Assembly (NCBI GenBank): GCA_002470925.1 | Contig: DKOX01000120.1 | Location: forward strand, 1 to 6,762 | Length of the DNA stretch: 6,762 nucleotides | Source: Opitutia bacterium UBA7350 | GTDB lineage: Bacteria > Verrucomicrobiota > Verrucomicrobiia > Opitutales > Coraliomargaritaceae | Direction of reading: 5' to 3' | Shown here: piece after piece, positions 5,707 to 6,762 of the stretch | Position numbering within the stretch: the first letter of the stretch is position 1 | Layout of the letters: every line of letters starts with the position of its first letter | Position numbers and translations under genes: made by a program | Notes under the pieces: generated by a model | Database searches by the model: none | What the model was told of the DNA's origin: nothing | Seen by the model: only the letters and a program-made list of their open reading frames with translations

Positions 5707-6762
5707 TTATTCCGCGATAAGGAGGTTTAATTCTTTCCGGAGATCGGGTTCGAGCTCGGCGGTTTGAATCCATGCCGCGGCGGCGTCCGGATCGCTGGCC
5801 TTCCACGATTCAAGGGATTCTGCGAGCTTGCGGATACGTGCTTCGGGTTTGCTGATGGCATTACTCCAGAGGGTCGCAGCTTCGGGGGAGTGGGCTTGTA
5901 TGCTTTGAACAAAACCTTCAATGGCGGCGTCACGCTGCGGCCCGGGAGCTTGTTCACTGAGCCAGGTCGAAGCGGCGACCGAGTCGGTGCGCGTCCATTC
6001 ATGCAGGAGGGTTTCGCTAGCGGCATTATTTTTGAGTGGGTCGCCCTCGGGGAGATCGTTTAACCATGCGGCGGCGCGGGTGGGGTCGTGGCGGGCGAGT
6101 GAGGCAACGTAGGTCTCCAGAAGCGGTGCATCCGGGAAGGTGTTGAGGTAAGTTCGCAGCAGCCCCTCGGCGGTGATGGGATCGTTTTCAGTTATTTTAC
6201 TGATGCAATGTTCGAGGGCTTCGCTGGAACCGAGGAGCGCTTCTTGCGCCGCCCATTCGGTGGCCGCTTGGGGGTCAGCATTGCTCCATGCATCTAAAAG
6301 GGCTTGCGCGGCCACAAGGCGCGAGGGTCCGAGGGGGATGGTTTCAATCCATTGCGCGGCATTAGCGGGGTCCTGTGCGCCCCATCCTGCGGCAAGCGCC
6401 GCCGCTGCGACATCTTTACTGCCGTCACTTGCCATGCCGTCAATCCAAGCAGCGGCGGCGGCGGGGTCTTGTTCGCTCCAAAGAGTCACGCCATTCTTGA
6501 GGGTTTCGCTGCGCGCGAGGCCCCGGGCATTGGACTCGAGCCACAGGAGGGTGCTCTCGGCATCCTTGCTCGCCCAGAGGGCGACCACTTCAAGCATCGC
6601 CTGCAGTCGCGGAGCGCCGGGGTCTTGTTCCTGAAGCCATCCCATCGCGTCTGAGGGATCCAGCTCGGCGCGGCGACGCGCTTCATATAGGAGCGATTCA
6701 AGGTAGGAATTGGGGGCGCTGATGGCGGGGCGTGCCGGGAGTTTCGAAGCGGTTTGTGGTTC
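5707..6762 (-). CDS. Alpha-helical repeat protein of unknown function (5' end beyond window)
   Basis: The frame is open from the right edge (first codon 6762-6760) to TAA at 5707-5709, giving 351 residues with the N-terminus missing; internal ATG codons such as 6645 lie inside the first repeat and are not starts. After about 28 residues of Pro/Ala-rich lead-in, nearly the whole protein is ten tandem units of about 32 residues. Each unit begins with a W-containing helix (xxWxxxDPxxAAxWI) followed by a second helix, as in TPR- or HEAT-like solenoids. The composition is rich in Ala, Trp and acidic residues. No catalytic motif is visible. Such solenoids are usually protein-binding scaffolds; I cannot name the family or the partner. 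The missing N-terminus could hold a signal peptide. It lies 53 bases upstream of kdsA on the same strand, so co-transcription with kdsA and rsmD is possible. Confidence 0.85.
   Translation of the reverse strand, partial: EPQTASKLPARPAISAPNSYLESLLYEARRRAELDPSDAMGWLQEQDPGAPRLQAMLEVVALWASKDAESTLLWLESNARGLARSETLKNGVTLWSEQDPAAAAAWIDGMASDGSKDVAAAALAAGWGAQDPANAAQWIETIPLGPSRLVAAQALLDAWSNADPQAATEWAAQEALLGSSEALEHCISKITENDPITAEGLLRTYLNTFPDAPLLETYVASLARHDPTRAAAWLNDLPEGDPLKNNAASETLLHEWTRTDSVAASTWLSEQAPGPQRDAAIEGFVQSIQAHSPEAATLWSNAISKPEARIRKLAESLESWKASDPDAAAAWIQTAELEPDLRKELNLLIAE
5710..6678 (-). repeat. Ten tandem ~32-residue (~96-bp) coding repeats
   Basis: In protein order the units occupy 6678-6583, 6582-6487, 6486-6391, 6390-6295, 6294-6202, 6201-6106, 6105-6004, 6003-5908, 5907-5812 and 5811-5710. 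Eight or so are 31-32 residues; the seventh and the C-terminal one are 34. Core signatures of individual units include SEQDPAAAAAWI, GAQDPANAAQWI, ARHDPTRAAAWL and KASDPDAAAAWI. The DP step at unit positions 7-8 and the Trp at 14 are the most constant; units 2 and 8 have DA or DS instead of DP, unit 9 has SP, and unit 6 lacks the second Trp. The DNA copies are well diverged, so the expansion is old and held by selection on the protein. Confidence 0.8.

Noticed and set aside
6173..6634. A 153-codon plus-strand frame rich in Ala, Ser and Arg
   Set aside because: It is antisense to the repeat protein, and its composition simply mirrors the GC-rich repeat codons.
1..6762. Defence system, phage, transposon, CRISPR or other accessory cassette
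   Set aside because: All eight substantial genes are housekeeping or plain structural types, and there are no integrases, transposases, terminal repeats or spaced direct repeats.

Overview
The window reads as ordinary chromosomal housekeeping DNA from a GC-rich, Gram-negative-type bacterium. A member of the Verrucomicrobiota, or a nearby PVC lineage, is the best guess. Three things support this: an LPS-core gene (kdsA); a secreted thioredoxin-fold protein with the GSDWCGWC active-site style that I associate with that group; and a long protein of repeated 32-residue W..DP..A..W units of a kind I associate with the same group. This is inference from sequence style; there is no rRNA or other marker in the window.

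Layout. From 1 to 644 (minus strand, running off the left edge) lies a membrane zinc metallopeptidase of the YugP type. It diverges across an AT-rich 109-base gap from a secreted thioredoxin-like protein (754-1242, plus). That gene converges, with only 8 bases between stops, on gluQ (1251-2126, minus), which encodes the tRNA(Asp)-queuosine glutamylating enzyme. A 172-base divergent region follows. It holds a good sigma-70-type promoter for gluQ and, on the other side, a structured leader with a possible 12-codon leader peptide whose stop overlaps the start of an RhlE-type DEAD-box RNA helicase gene (2299-3519, plus). Eleven bases later comes rsmE (3531-4277, plus). Its stop codon overlaps the stop of the convergent rsmD (4274-4849, minus). 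Upstream of rsmD on the minus strand are kdsA (4862-5653) and the repeat protein (5707-6762, running off the right edge), so these three may be one minus-strand transcription unit.

Theme. Four of the eight genes act on RNA or the ribosome: gluQ modifies tRNA, the helicase probably remodels ribosomal or messenger RNA, and rsmE and rsmD methylate 16S rRNA at positions 1498 and 966 (E. coli numbering). kdsA serves envelope synthesis. The YugP-like protease and the thioredoxin-like protein act at or beyond the cytoplasmic membrane.

I see no mobile element, CRISPR array, tRNA, rRNA or defence system. The points most worth checking are the possible leader peptide before the helicase, the missing zinc ligands in GluQ, the regular repeat protein and an operator-like inverted repeat before the thioredoxin gene.
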